From positions 1 to 64,000 of the forward strand of contig NZ_JBQCHS010000016.1 in NCBI RefSeq assembly GCF_051954455.1: a stretch of 64,000 bases of DNA, in the 5' to 3' direction. The notes beneath the pieces were generated by a model, which saw only the letters and a list, made by a program, of their open reading frames with translations, was not told the DNA's origin and did not search any database. The stretch is from Pseudolysinimonas sp051954455. Its GTDB lineage: Bacteria; Actinomycetota; Actinomycetes; Actinomycetales; Microbacteriaceae. Below are positions 22,247 to 30,144 of this stretch, one piece after another (the stretch's first letter is position 1; each line of letters opens with the position of its first letter). The translations under genes and the position numbers were made by a program.

Positions 22247-22482
22247 CCCGCCGCACCGCGCGCGCCCGCCGCCCGATCGCGCCGCTCGTCATCTTCGCCG
22301 TGCTCGCGCTGGCCCTCGTCGCCCTCATCATCGTCGGCGTCAAGACCGGCACCCTGCAGAGCACCCACGACACCCACGTCGTGTACGTCCCCGCCGGCGG
22401 CAGCCGCGTCCTCCCCTGCGTCGAGCAGTGGGGCAAGGTCGTCGGCTGCGACTGGACCACCCTCAACATCGACGCCAGCTAG
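22243..22482 (+). CDS. Single-pass membrane protein, 79 aa
   Basis: ATG 22243 (ATGA overlap). Basic N-terminus, TM about 13-33, then an outside domain with two cysteines (residues 59 and 69) that could pair. Coupled to the lipoprotein gene, so both may act at the cell surface. Confidence 0.62.
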   Translation: MTRRTARARRPIAPLVIFAVLALALVALIIVGVKTGTLQSTHDTHVVYVPAGGSRVLPCVEQWGKVVGCDWTTLNIDAS

Positions 22483-22491
22483 GAGCCCACT

Positions 22492-22830
22492 GTGACCGAC
22501 AAGATCAAGCTCACCCGGGACCTCGTCGCCCAGCCCGGCCTCATCCTCACCCTCGACGGCATCGCCCGCGAAGCCCTCGAGAACGCCCGCATGCACGCCC
22601 GCGTCGACGAGCACAGCCACACCCTCGAGCTGCGCGCCACCGTCGGCTACCAGGTGCTCAACGTCATCTCCCTCGACCGGATCGGCGACGCGAAGCAGGG
22701 TCCCGAGGAGTTCATCACCATGAACGCCGAGAACGTCGCCGCCCAGCTGCGCCGCGACGTCTTCGCCCTCGGCTTCAAGGCCGCCGCCAGCCACCTCCTC
22801 GAAGCTGCGACCTTCGGCCGCATCCGGTGA
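22492..22830 (+). CDS. Hypothetical protein, 112 aa
   Basis: GTG 22492 with AGGAGC upstream. Alternating helix and strand, ends with a helix (DVFALGFKAAASHLLEAA). No motif recognised. Confidence 0.6.
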   Translation: MTDKIKLTRDLVAQPGLILTLDGIAREALENARMHARVDEHSHTLELRATVGYQVLNVISLDRIGDAKQGPEEFITMNAENVAAQLRRDVFALGFKAAASHLLEAATFGRIR

Positions 22831-22997
22831 GCATCACCCCTCCGCCGCCCGGCTGCCGCCTCTGCGGCACGCCCATGACGCGGATGCTCGACGGCCAGAC
22901 CAGCGCCTGCCCGCGCTGCGATTCCGTCCCGCCCCAGACCGTCCTCGACGAGCGCGCCCACCGCCGCGCCACCCGACCCGAAGGATCCCCCGAGTGA
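22827..22997 (+). CDS. Small zinc-ribbon protein, 56 aa
   Basis: GTG 22827 (GTGA overlap on both ends). Two knuckles, CRLCG (about 11-15) and CPRC (about 30-33), spaced as in rubredoxin-like ribbons. Unknown partner. Confidence 0.6.
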   Translation: MSITPPPPGCRLCGTPMTRMLDGQTSACPRCDSVPPQTVLDERAHRRATRPEGSPE

Positions 22998-23365
22998 CCG
23001 ACACCACGCCCGAACAGCCGGCTATTGACGTCGCCGACCTGGTCCCCAGCCTCGACCCGACGTTCCCGCCGACCGCGCACACCCGCTACCCGCGGACCTG
23101 CCACGCCCTCGCCTACTTCGGCATCCACCCCGGCTACGTGCTCGAGGACGACTCGTTCCACGACGACGGCTACGACTCCCTCTCGATGACCGCCGCCGGA
23201 CAGCGCGCCATCGACCCGAAGACCAAGAAGGTGCTCCGCATCCGCACCACCTGGCCGACGGACAACGCCAAGACCGTCATCGAGGCCGCCTTCGCCGAGG
23301 ACAAGGCCCCCACCGGCGAGTACATCGACTGGGTCAAGGCCTTCCCGAAGCTGGTGGCCGCGTGA
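22994..23365 (+). CDS. Hypothetical protein, 123 aa
   Basis: GTG 22994 (GTGA overlap). Mixed alpha/beta with many Asp/Tyr. A weak palindrome (ACAGCCGGCTAT, about 23027) falls in its 5' coding part. Unknown. Confidence 0.6.
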   Translation: MTDTTPEQPAIDVADLVPSLDPTFPPTAHTRYPRTCHALAYFGIHPGYVLEDDSFHDDGYDSLSMTAAGQRAIDPKTKKVLRIRTTWPTDNAKTVIEAAFAEDKAPTGEYIDWVKAFPKLVAA

Positions 23366-23520
23366 AGAACAGCAACCCCCGCTTCGCCATCCGCGAGTTC
23401 AAGACCGGCAGCGTCGTCGAGTTCGCCGCCGACTACGAGGCCGGCTTCCAGCGGTGCATGCACCTCTACCTCAGGTCCGACCGCCGCAAGAGCTACTACG
23501 TCAAGGAGATGGACGCGTGA
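23362..23520 (+). CDS. Hypothetical basic protein, 52 aa
   Basis: GTG 23362 overlaps the previous stop; its TGA overlaps the exonuclease GTG. Aromatic and basic (RFAIREFKTGSVVEF, YLRSDRRKSYYV). Supported by coupling on both sides. Confidence 0.52.
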   Translation: MKNSNPRFAIREFKTGSVVEFAADYEAGFQRCMHLYLRSDRRKSYYVKEMDA

Positions 23521-24299
23521 CCGATCTGCAGGAGCTGGCCGTCTTCGACCTCGAGACCACCGGCGTCAACGAGGTCGGCGACCTTATCGTCACCGCCTAC
23601 GTCGGCCACCTCGGCGCCGACGGCGAGGTCATCCGCTCCCAGGAGTGGCTCGTCGACCCGACCGCCTGGGCTGTCGCGCACGGCGACGCCGGCGCCGACA
23701 TGACCCGCACCAACCTCGCGGCCGCCGCCGAGGTGCACGGCTGGACCCTCGACCGCCTCGCCGCCGACCCGCGCACCCGCCGCGACCTCGACGATGTCGT
23801 GCGCGAGATTGCCGGCCTCATCTGGGCGCTCTGCGGCGACCTGCAGGGTCCGCGACTGCCTCTCGCCGGCCACAACCTCGCCTTCGACCTCACGATGCTG
23901 CAGGCGCACCTGCGCCGCGCCGGATCCGGGATGTTCCCGTTCGGCGGCAGCACCGGCGTCTGCGTCCTCGACAGCGCGGTCCTCGACAAGAAGTTCAACC
24001 GCTTCGTCCGCGGCTCCGGGCAGCGCAAGCTCACCCCCACGGCCGCCCGCTACGGCATCGAGCTGACCGAGGAGCAGGCCCACGACTCCTCCTTCGACGC
24101 CATCGCCTCCGGCCGTATCGTCCAGGCGGTCCTCGAGAAGCACGTCAGCCACCGCGACTTCGCCGCCCTCCACGACGCCCAGGTCATCTGGCGCCGCGAG
24201 CAGCAGACCGACCTCGAGGCCTGGTTCCACCGCCCCAAGCCCAAGGGTGGCGGCGAGCCGAACCTCATCCTCCCGAAGGAATGGCCGGTGCACGTCTGA
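23517..24299 (+). CDS. DnaQ-like DEDDh 3'-5' exonuclease
   Basis: A 260-residue protein with all three exonuclease motifs: ExoI FDLETTG (10-16), ExoII GHNLAFDL (118-125) and ExoIII HDSSFDA (189-195, His of the DEDDh type). This is a free-standing proofreading-type nuclease, not fused to a polymerase. It could trim DNA or RNA during replication or recombination. GTG 23517 overlaps the preceding stop. Confidence 0.88.
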   Translation: MTDLQELAVFDLETTGVNEVGDLIVTAYVGHLGADGEVIRSQEWLVDPTAWAVAHGDAGADMTRTNLAAAAEVHGWTLDRLAADPRTRRDLDDVVREIAGLIWALCGDLQGPRLPLAGHNLAFDLTMLQAHLRRAGSGMFPFGGSTGVCVLDSAVLDKKFNRFVRGSGQRKLTPTAARYGIELTEEQAHDSSFDAIASGRIVQAVLEKHVSHRDFAALHDAQVIWRREQQTDLEAWFHRPKPKGGGEPNLILPKEWPVHV

Positions 24300-24475
24300 T
24301 GGCCATGAAGGGTCCCCGCGGCTCCGTCCAGCCCGACATCCGCGGCCGCGTCAGCCTCACCAAGTTCCTCCCCGAGACCCCCGGTCTGTACCTCGTCTAC
24401 ACCGACGCCGAGACCGGCGTCATCGAGCTCAGGCCTATCAACCCGCCCCACCCCGAAGGAGACGACGCAGCATGA
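24299..24475 (+). CDS. Hypothetical protein, 58 aa
   Basis: ATG 24299 overlaps the exonuclease TGA (TGATG). Beta-rich (GLYLVYTDAETGVIELRPI). Unknown. Confidence 0.52.
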   Translation: MAMKGPRGSVQPDIRGRVSLTKFLPETPGLYLVYTDAETGVIELRPINPPHPEGDDAA

Positions 24476-24819
24476 CTGGAACCACCCACATCCCGCCGGC
24501 GCCCAAGGTGCCCCCGGCCGTGCGCCCCGCCAGCGGCGAGTTCCACCCCTCGCTCATCAGCGGCGGCTGGGTCCCGGGCGCCCTGCCCACCATCCCCGCC
24601 GGCAACCCGCCGAGCTTCGCCCACCTCTTCTCGACCGACCCGCGCTTCTCCCTGCAGCGCGCCGAGGGCATCCGCGAGCAGCTCACCGGCGACATCGACG
24701 AGCTGATCGCCAACGAGCAGTCGGACCTCGACGACGAGGAGCACGGCAACCTCGTGCGCAAGCTCGTCGCCTACCTGCTCGGCTCCGGCTGGGTCACCAA
24801 CGAGCCGAAGGGGTCCTGA
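24472..24819 (+). CDS. Hypothetical protein, 115 aa
   Basis: ATG 24472 with GAAGGAG upstream. Pro-rich N-terminal half then an acidic helical C-terminus (IDELIANEQSDLDDEEHGNL). Unknown. Confidence 0.6.
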   Translation: MTGTTHIPPAPKVPPAVRPASGEFHPSLISGGWVPGALPTIPAGNPPSFAHLFSTDPRFSLQRAEGIREQLTGDIDELIANEQSDLDDEEHGNLVRKLVAYLLGSGWVTNEPKGS

Positions 24820-24983
24820 TGCTCGCCCACCTCACCCTCGTCGCCGGACACGCCATCTCCGACCACGCGCGCAACGTCGGCGGCGCTGGCGTCCTGGTCC
24901 TCGTGGTCGTCGCCCTCACCTGCCTGGCGATCGCCGCCCGCGGCAACGGGAACGGACCCTATGACGGCCCCCGCGCCGCTTGA
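24819..24983 (+). CDS. Small membrane protein, 54 aa
   Basis: ATG 24819 overlaps the preceding TGA. One hydrophobic segment (about 23-41), short polar ends. Its last 22 nt overlap the next gene in another frame. Confidence 0.5.
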   Translation: MLAHLTLVAGHAISDHARNVGGAGVLVLVVVALTCLAIAARGNGNGPYDGPRAA

Positions 24984-25188
24984 GGTCGGCGAGTACGTCA
25001 CGGTCGGCTCCCCGCGCCGCGGCGCGCTGACCTGGCAGATCAAGGCCATCGTCCTCGACCTCTCCATCATTGACGGCCAAGAGGTCGCCGCCACCGCTCT
25101 GCTCATCTCCGGCACCACCAGTCGCCGCCGGTGGGAGCCCCTCGAGAACCTCACCCGCTTCACCCCCACCACCCAGGAGGACCAGTGA
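24961..25188 (+). CDS. Hypothetical protein, 75 aa
   Basis: ATG 24961 within the end of the previous gene. Beta-barrel-like pattern (VGEYVTVGSPRRGALTWQIKA). Its stop overlaps the RNA ligase GTG. Unknown. Confidence 0.58.
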   Translation: MTAPAPLEVGEYVTVGSPRRGALTWQIKAIVLDLSIIDGQEVAATALLISGTTSRRRWEPLENLTRFTPTTQEDQ

Positions 25189-25934
25189 CCACCCCCATCA
25201 ACGAGCCGGGCACGCCCCAGTTCGAGCCCTGGCCGAAGATCGCCCGCCTCAACCGGGACATCGTCGTCACCGAGAAGATCGACGGCACCAACGCCGCCGT
25301 GCTCATCGTGCCGGCTGTCGAGGTCCGCGACGCCGTCGCCGTCGCCACCGCCGAGCCGGGCACCCTCATCATCCACGACCTCGAGCGCGCCAAGAAGGAC
25401 AGCGCTCTGATCGCCCTCATCGAAGGCCACGCCGTCTTCGCTCAGTCCCGCACCCGCTTCATCACCGCGACCAAGCAGGGCGACAACATGGGCTTCGCCG
25501 GCTGGGTCGAGCGCAACGCCGGCGCGCTCGTGCGCATCCTCGGCGCCGGACGCCACTTCGGCGAGTGGTGGGGCTCGAACATCCAACGCTCCTATGGCCG
25601 CACCGGCGGCGAGAAGACCTTCTCGCTGTTCAACACGACCAGGTGGTCCGAGTCGGACATCGACATGATGGCCGCCGCTGAGGGCCTCGAAGGCCAGCTG
25701 GACCTCGTCCCGGAGCTCTACAGCGGCCCGTTCGACGAAGGCGCGATCCAGGACGCGATCGCCGGCCTCCGTCGCCACGGCTCCGTCGCCGCGCCCGGCT
25801 TCGAGCGCCCCGAGGGCGTCGTCATCTACCACGTCGCCGCTCGCACCTCCTTCAAGGTCACGCTCGAGGGCGACGAGGAACCGAAGCGCCAGTCCCGCGA
25901 CGATCACGGCAACGCGACGGGGGTGGCCGCGTGA
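25185..25934 (+). CDS. RNA ligase, Rnl2-like nucleotidyltransferase
   Basis: A 249-residue protein with motif I EKIDGTN (30-36; Lys31 the expected AMP-accepting lysine), GEWWG (126-130), motif IV PEGVVIY (209-215) and an FKV motif V (223-225). ATP-dependent RNA ligases of this group seal 5'-phosphate/3'-OH nicks after adenylation. The start GTG 25185 has AGGAGG upstream. With RtcB on the other arm the element carries two ligases of different end chemistry. A DNA ligase is less likely because the protein lacks the usual OB and zinc domains. Confidence 0.85.
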   Translation: MTTPINEPGTPQFEPWPKIARLNRDIVVTEKIDGTNAAVLIVPAVEVRDAVAVATAEPGTLIIHDLERAKKDSALIALIEGHAVFAQSRTRFITATKQGDNMGFAGWVERNAGALVRILGAGRHFGEWWGSNIQRSYGRTGGEKTFSLFNTTRWSESDIDMMAAAEGLEGQLDLVPELYSGPFDEGAIQDAIAGLRRHGSVAAPGFERPEGVVIYHVAARTSFKVTLEGDEEPKRQSRDDHGNATGVAA

Positions 25935-26146
25935 TCGCCCTCGCCGTCCTGCTCATCGTCTTCCTGACGATCGCCGTCCTCAGCGTCGGCACGCTCATCG
26001 TCGGCGCGATCGCGGACCTCCTCGACGACGTTCCGCCGAGCGCCGGCAACTTGCTGCTCTGGGTCATCGGCGGCTCGATGCTCGGCTCCCTCGGGGTCGG
26101 CGTCGCGCTGGCCGCGACCGTCCTCGCCACGGCGGCCGCCCGATGA
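25931..26146 (+). CDS. Two-helix membrane protein, 71 aa
   Basis: GTG 25931 (GTGA overlap). Two hydrophobic segments (about 2-30 and 42-68) joined by a short acidic loop. Holin-like in size and topology, yet it sits among nucleotide-metabolism genes and no endolysin is nearby, so a holin call is not justified. Confidence 0.58.
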   Translation: MIALAVLLIVFLTIAVLSVGTLIVGAIADLLDDVPPSAGNLLLWVIGGSMLGSLGVGVALAATVLATAAAR

Positions 26147-26739
26147 GCGCCCAGCTGCGCATCCTCGTCGACCAGGACGAGGTCATCGCCGCCTTCCTGC
26201 CCGGCCTCGAGCGCCTGGTCGAGGAGCAGAACCCGCGCATCCCGAAGGATTGGACGCCGATCGTCGGCACCACGCGCTGGGACCTGCTCGCCGACCGGCC
26301 GCGGAGCCAGCAGCAGGCCATCAGCCGAGCCATGTCGACGTCAGGCTTGTTCGCCTCTCTTGAGCCCATCCCGGGCGCCCTCGAGGCGCTCCGCGAGATG
26401 GCTGCCGAGGGCCACGACGTCCACATCGTCACCAGCCCGATGTCGAGCAACCCCACCTGCGCCAGCGACAAGCTCGCCTGGGTCACCCGCTACCTCGGCA
26501 ACGACTGGCGCCACAAGGTCGTCATCACCGACGACAAGACCATCGTCCGCGGCGACATCCTCTTCGACGACAAGGGCTCGATTCCGCGCCGGCGACAGGC
26601 CAGCTGGACCCAGGTCCTCATCGAGCAGCCGCACAACGTCAACGAGCGGCTCGGCCTGCTCTCCATCCCGTCGCTCGCCAACTGGCGAGTCGCCCTGCAG
26701 TTCCTCCCCCACCTCACCCTGATCGGAGACCCCCAGTGA
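26143..26739 (+). CDS. 5'(3')-deoxyribonucleotidase-like HAD phosphatase
   Basis: A 198-residue protein with HAD motif I VDQDEV (nucleophile Asp10, acid Asp12), motif II VTSP (95-98), a conserved-looking Lys (109) and motif III FDDK (140-143). NT5C-type enzymes dephosphorylate dUMP/dTMP and other nucleotides. Motif I has Gln rather than the commoner Met/Val between the aspartates. Coupled with the dNMP kinase downstream, it points to nucleotide-pool control. Confidence 0.82.
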   Translation: MSAQLRILVDQDEVIAAFLPGLERLVEEQNPRIPKDWTPIVGTTRWDLLADRPRSQQQAISRAMSTSGLFASLEPIPGALEALREMAAEGHDVHIVTSPMSSNPTCASDKLAWVTRYLGNDWRHKVVITDDKTIVRGDILFDDKGSIPRRRQASWTQVLIEQPHNVNERLGLLSIPSLANWRVALQFLPHLTLIGDPQ

Positions 26740-27509
26740 CCGGACGCCTCATCGGACTCGGCGGCAAGATGCGCGCCGGCAAGGACACCGTCGCCGCCCA
26801 CCTCGTGGCCGAGCACGGCTTCGTCAAGGTCGCCTTCGCCGACCCGCTGCGCGAAGCGATGCTCGCCCTCGACCCGTTCATCCCGACGAACGCCAAGAGC
26901 CCCACCGGCAGCTCCTTCGTCTCCGAGGGCATGCACCACCGCTACTCGCGCGTCATCGACGAGGTCGGCTACGAGCAGGCCAAGGAGAACCCCGAGGTGC
27001 GCCAGCTCCTGCAGCGCATCGGCACCGAAGTCGGCCGCCGGATCCTCGGCGAGAACGTCTGGGCCGACGCCGCCCGCCGCCGCATCCAGGAGCTCCGTGC
27101 CGCCGGCCACGACGTCGTCGTCACCGACACCCGCTTCCCCAACGAGGTCGACCTCATCAACGAGCTGGGTGGCCTCACGGTGTGGGTCTCGCGGCCGGTG
27201 CGCGACCTCAACGAGCTGACCACGACGGTGCCGCAGGCCCACGCCAGCGAGAGCAGCGTCTACGACGAGGACTTCGAGCGGGTCATCGTCAACGACAGCA
27301 CGCTCGAGGCGCTCTACTCGAACGCTTCGTCGCTGCTCGCCGAGACGATGCCGGCGCGCCGCGCGGCCCGGACGCAGCTGCTCCTCGACGGAGCGGTCGT
27401 CGTCGACCTCGCCGACGTCCAGCCGGACGACCCGAAGCTCGCCATCGTGGAGTCCTGGTCGACCGGCCCGATCGTCGTCGTGCGCAGCCGACTTTCGATC
27501 ATCGCGTGA
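26736..27509 (+). CDS. Deoxynucleoside monophosphate kinase
   Basis: A 257-residue protein with a P-loop GGKMRAGKDT (9-18), VVVTDTRFPNEVDLI in the middle and HASESS, the layout of T4 gp1-like dNMP kinases that phosphorylate dNMPs for phage DNA synthesis. The last 60 residues extend beyond the usual core as a beta-rich tail. GTG 26736 overlaps the preceding stop. Last gene before the operator and terminator at 27513-27559. Confidence 0.85.
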   Translation: MTGRLIGLGGKMRAGKDTVAAHLVAEHGFVKVAFADPLREAMLALDPFIPTNAKSPTGSSFVSEGMHHRYSRVIDEVGYEQAKENPEVRQLLQRIGTEVGRRILGENVWADAARRRIQELRAAGHDVVVTDTRFPNEVDLINELGGLTVWVSRPVRDLNELTTTVPQAHASESSVYDEDFERVIVNDSTLEALYSNASSLLAETMPARRAARTQLLLDGAVVVDLADVQPDDPKLAIVESWSTGPIVVVRSRLSIIA

Positions 27510-27513
27510 GGGT

Positions 27514-27525
27514 TTAGCCCGCTAA
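27514..27525. promoter_or_regulatory. Dispersed operator site 16 (TTAGCCCGCTAA), perfect
   Basis: The best copy: TTTAGC-CC-GCTAAA (27513-27526) is a 14-bp inverted repeat. It lies between the dNMP kinase stop and an intrinsic-type terminator, not near a start codon, which argues for transcription blocking. Confidence 0.7.
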
Positions 27526-27533
27526 AGCGAGAA

Positions 27534-27559
27534 CCCCGCCCCCCGAACTGGGGGCGGGG
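27534..27559 (+). terminator. Terminator ending the early rightward operon
   Basis: A 10-bp GC stem CCCCGCCCCC / GGGGGCGGGG with a 6-nt loop, followed by CTCTTCG. It lies 25 bp after the last gene and could act on both strands, since the gene at 27592-27861 converges on it. Confidence 0.72.
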
Positions 27560-27591
27560 CTCTTCGCGTTTAGCTACGTAACGATCCGGTC

Positions 27592-27861
27592 TCAGGCGAT
27601 CCCGGACTTGATGATCGGCATGACCCCAGTGATGGGGACGACCGGAGCGGGCGCCGTCGGGCGCAGCCCGATGCGCGACGCGAGGCTGACGACGACGTCG
27701 ATGGGGAACTCGATCACCGACCGCTTGGTGCGGCGGCCGTCCTCGCGGAGCTCCTCGAGAAACACCGAGTTCTCGGCCTGATAGGCCACGAACTGCCTGC
27801 CATCGGTGGACTCGATCGAGGCGACGCGAGGGGTCGAGGAAGAGGGGTGCGGGTTGGACAC
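27592..27861 (-). CDS. Hypothetical protein, 89 aa, antisense orientation
   Basis: GTG 27861 preceded only by a weak GAAAGAAG. The only leftward gene within the rightward arm apart from those at the right end. Beta-rich first half (VASIESTDGRQFVAYQ), helix (PIDVVVSLASRIGL) and a hydrophobic tail. An isolated reverse gene is where a lysogeny gene might be expected, but no helix-turn-helix is evident. Confidence 0.6.
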   Translation of the reverse strand: MSNPHPSSSTPRVASIESTDGRQFVAYQAENSVFLEELREDGRRTKRSVIEFPIDVVVSLASRIGLRPTAPAPVVPITGVMPIIKSGIA

Positions 27862-27955
27862 GTTGGTACTTCTTTCACGATCAAACAGGGGACATGTGGT
27901 GTATCGCCAGCTTCCAGCAGACAGGCAGGTCTACCGTAGGTCATAGCCACTGACA

Positions 27956-27985
27956 TTGACAACGATTAGTGAGCACCGGCAATAT
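27956..27985 (+). promoter_or_regulatory. Sigma70-like promoter upstream of the DndB-like gene
   Basis: TTGACA (27956-27961) is a perfect -35, followed after 18 nt by CAATAT (27980-27985). The 187-bp divergent gap also holds operator 28008-28019 and must contain a leftward promoter for the 89-aa gene. Confidence 0.55.
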
Positions 27986-28007
27986 GGTCACACCTCGCCC
28001 CGCGAGA

Positions 28008-28019
28008 ACAGCTAGCTAA
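28008..28019. promoter_or_regulatory. Dispersed operator site 17 (ACAGCTAGCTAA)
   Basis: Core with two mismatches, downstream of the TTGACA promoter and 30 nt before the DndB-like start. Confidence 0.52.
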
Positions 28020-28048
28020 TTCCGGTCGACAACGACCGATCACACGAA

Positions 28049-29440
28049 ATGGATGCCCCCATGTCACTTGACCTCTCCACGCTGCCGGCGGCAACCGGCT
28101 ACAGCACCACCGAGGTCTACTACGGAACGCGGTTCGTCCAGGGGGGACGAACGAACTACCTTCTCGACCTCACTCTGCTGCAGATCCTGTCGCTCGTACC
28201 GCGCCCCAACCCGGAGGTCGCGACGGTCGGGAACCGACGCATCAACGCCAAGCACGCCAACGACTTCGCCACCTACCTGCGCAAGACCCCGGAGTGGGTC
28301 GTGCCGGGCATCATTCTGCGCGTCGAGAAGCCCTTCGGCTTCGACGCGGCGACGCCCGAGGGCGGCGTCCAGTTCGGCGCCGTCACCTACAAGCGCACGC
28401 CCACGTCGGAGCTGCACATCCTCGACGGTCAGCACCGGATCCTCGGCATGTACGTCGCGCTCGACCAGATCGCGGCCGACATCGAGAAGGTCAACGAGCT
28501 GATGTCCGCCGCCCGCCGCAACCAGGACGAGAACGGCGTGCGCCACTACCAGGAGCGCCGCGCTGAGCTCGACCGGCAGGCCAAGCGCTTCGAGACCGAG
28601 TCGATCCCGGTCCAGGTGATCGTCGAGGGCGATCCGCAGAAGTACCGCCAGGCCTTCTACGACATCGCCGAGAACGCCAAGGGCATCACCGCCTCTGTCC
28701 GCGCGCGCTTCGACTCCCGCAAGGCCGTGAACCGAGCGCTCGAGCAGATCCTCGCCCTCCCGCTCCTTGCGAACCGGGTCGAGACCGAGACCGACCGGCT
28801 CCCGAAGAAGAGCCCGTACCTCACGACGGCCAAGCACGTCATCGAGACCGTGCGCGCGCTGACGGTGGGCTATGAGGGTCGCATCGGCAAGCGCGTCGAG
28901 GCCACGCTGAGCGACGCCCAGGTGGCGAAGAACTCGGCCGACTTCTTCGCGCTGCTCGAGGAGTCGTTCCCGCCGCTCTACGCGATCGAGCACAACCAGA
29001 TGACCCCGGACCAGCTGCGCGAGCAGTCGCTGCTCGGTTCCCCGGTCTTCTGGCGGATCCTCGCGGCTACCTACCACGACCTGACGACCGAGCACTCCTT
29101 CTCTCGCGAGATGGTGGGGCAGTTCTTCCAGAAGATCGCCCCGCACCTCGAGGTGCCGATCCACGAGCACTCGCTGCTGCTCGAGCGCATCGGCATGCCG
29201 GCGTTCGTGCCCGGCATGAGCGCCCCGTCGTCGCGCCGACAGGACGCGGTCGAGGTGGTCGAGAAGTTCGTGGGGTGGGCCATCGACAAGCCGGCCTTCC
29301 TCGACAAGGCTCCGCGGCCGGCGCCCAAGGCCGCCTCGGTCAAGCCGGTCGAGGAGATGACCGAGGACGAGCTGGACGCTGAGCTGCGGCCCGAGACCGC
29401 CCGCGCCCGGCGCGAACACGCCGGTGCCACCAAGTCTTAG
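28049..29440 (+). CDS. DndB-like DGQHR-domain protein
   Basis: A 463-residue protein with LDGQHR (125-130), the signature of the DGQHR family that includes DndB, regulator of DNA phosphorothioation genes, and ParB/Srx-like proteins. The rest is helical with no nuclease motif; the C-terminus is acidic and Lys/Pro-rich. The start could be ATG 28049 or 28061, neither with a strong ribosome site. It stands alone between the early and late operons, with its own promoter and a terminator after it (29525-29550). A role in DNA modification, anti-restriction or regulation is possible; no dndA, C, D or E is in the window. Confidence 0.78.
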   Translation: MDAPMSLDLSTLPAATGYSTTEVYYGTRFVQGGRTNYLLDLTLLQILSLVPRPNPEVATVGNRRINAKHANDFATYLRKTPEWVVPGIILRVEKPFGFDAATPEGGVQFGAVTYKRTPTSELHILDGQHRILGMYVALDQIAADIEKVNELMSAARRNQDENGVRHYQERRAELDRQAKRFETESIPVQVIVEGDPQKYRQAFYDIAENAKGITASVRARFDSRKAVNRALEQILALPLLANRVETETDRLPKKSPYLTTAKHVIETVRALTVGYEGRIGKRVEATLSDAQVAKNSADFFALLEESFPPLYAIEHNQMTPDQLREQSLLGSPVFWRILAATYHDLTTEHSFSREMVGQFFQKIAPHLEVPIHEHSLLLERIGMPAFVPGMSAPSSRRQDAVEVVEKFVGWAIDKPAFLDKAPRPAPKAASVKPVEEMTEDELDAELRPETARARREHAGATKS

Positions 29441-29524
29441 TTCTAGCTTGGAACGGCTACCGTAGACCAGTCATCACGGGCCCTCGCGGGTACCGTGTCG
29501 GCAACGGTTGGACGTTGTACGAAG

Positions 29525-29550
29525 CCCCTCGGTATTCCAGCACCGGGGGG
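29525..29550 (+). terminator. Terminator after the DndB-like gene
   Basis: CCCC-T-CGGT (29525-29533) pairs with ACCGGGGG (29542-29549) with one bulge, followed by GTTTCGTG. It insulates the late module from upstream transcription. Confidence 0.65.
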
Positions 29551-29566
29551 TTTCGTGTATCTGGGT

Positions 29567-29607
29567 CTGGACGGTTCCTGGGAGTTTGCTGAGAGCCGCG
29601 GTATCCT
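29567..29607 (+). promoter_or_regulatory. Leaderless late promoter, terS
   Basis: TATCCT (29602-29607) ends 6 nt before GTG 29614, so the mRNA likely begins at the start codon. CTGGACGGTTCCTGGGAG (29567-29584) provides the shared box, with TGGGAG 17 nt before the -10. Confidence 0.62.
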
Positions 29608-29613
29608 CGCGAC

Positions 29614-30144
29614 GTGAAGGACGTCACCGAGCTGAGCCGGCCGCTGGCCAACGGTCCCATCGACCGCAAGCTCCTCGCCGGCGCCGCGGACGGCCTCTCG
29701 CCCCGCGAGCTCTCGCGCCTCGTGGGCGGCATCGTCACGCCCGAGGAGGCCGCCCAACGCGTCCGCGACCTCCTCGAGAGCCGCAACTGGCTGACGTTCT
29801 TCGAGCAGGAGCAGCTCGCGCTCGAGTCCATCAACGAGATGCTCACAATGCTGCGCACGATGGCCAACGCGGGCTCGCTGGACGCTGTGAAGGTCTCACT
29901 GAGCGCCATCAAGCTCAAGCTCGACACCCTCGCCAAGAACCGCATCTCGCCCGAGCAGGCCGCCAACATCATCCGCGAAGGCCAGGCCCGCATCATGCTC
30001 TCGGCCATCCAGATGGCCATGCTCGAGGCGTCGCGCACGCTCGCTTCGCAGTACGGCGTCGAGCCGACCGAGGTCCGCGAGACGGTCATGCTGGCACTGC
30101 CGGCTGCCGTCGAGACCGTCGAGGCGCGAATCGAGCAGTCGTGA
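29614..30144 (+). CDS. terS: Terminase small subunit
   Basis: A 176-residue, largely helical protein directly upstream of terL with a 4-bp overlap. It has an N-terminal region with possible HTH character (LSPRELSRLVGGIVTPEEAAQRV, about 27-50), as expected for DNA recognition. Called from position and helical architecture rather than a conserved motif. The GTG start at 29614 is favoured because a -10 element lies 6 nt upstream and no ribosome site is present. Confidence 0.75.
   Translation: MKDVTELSRPLANGPIDRKLLAGAADGLSPRELSRLVGGIVTPEEAAQRVRDLLESRNWLTFFEQEQLALESINEMLTMLRTMANAGSLDAVKVSLSAIKLKLDTLAKNRISPEQAANIIREGQARIMLSAIQMAMLEASRTLASQYGVEPTEVRETVMLALPAAVETVEARIEQS

Noticed and set aside
25931..26146. 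Holin
   Set aside because: Two-helix topology fits, but the gene sits among nucleotide-metabolism genes and no endolysin is nearby.
28049..29440. Complete Dnd DNA phosphorothioation system
   Set aside because: Only the DGQHR protein is present; no cysteine desulfurase or DndC/D/E-like gene in the window.
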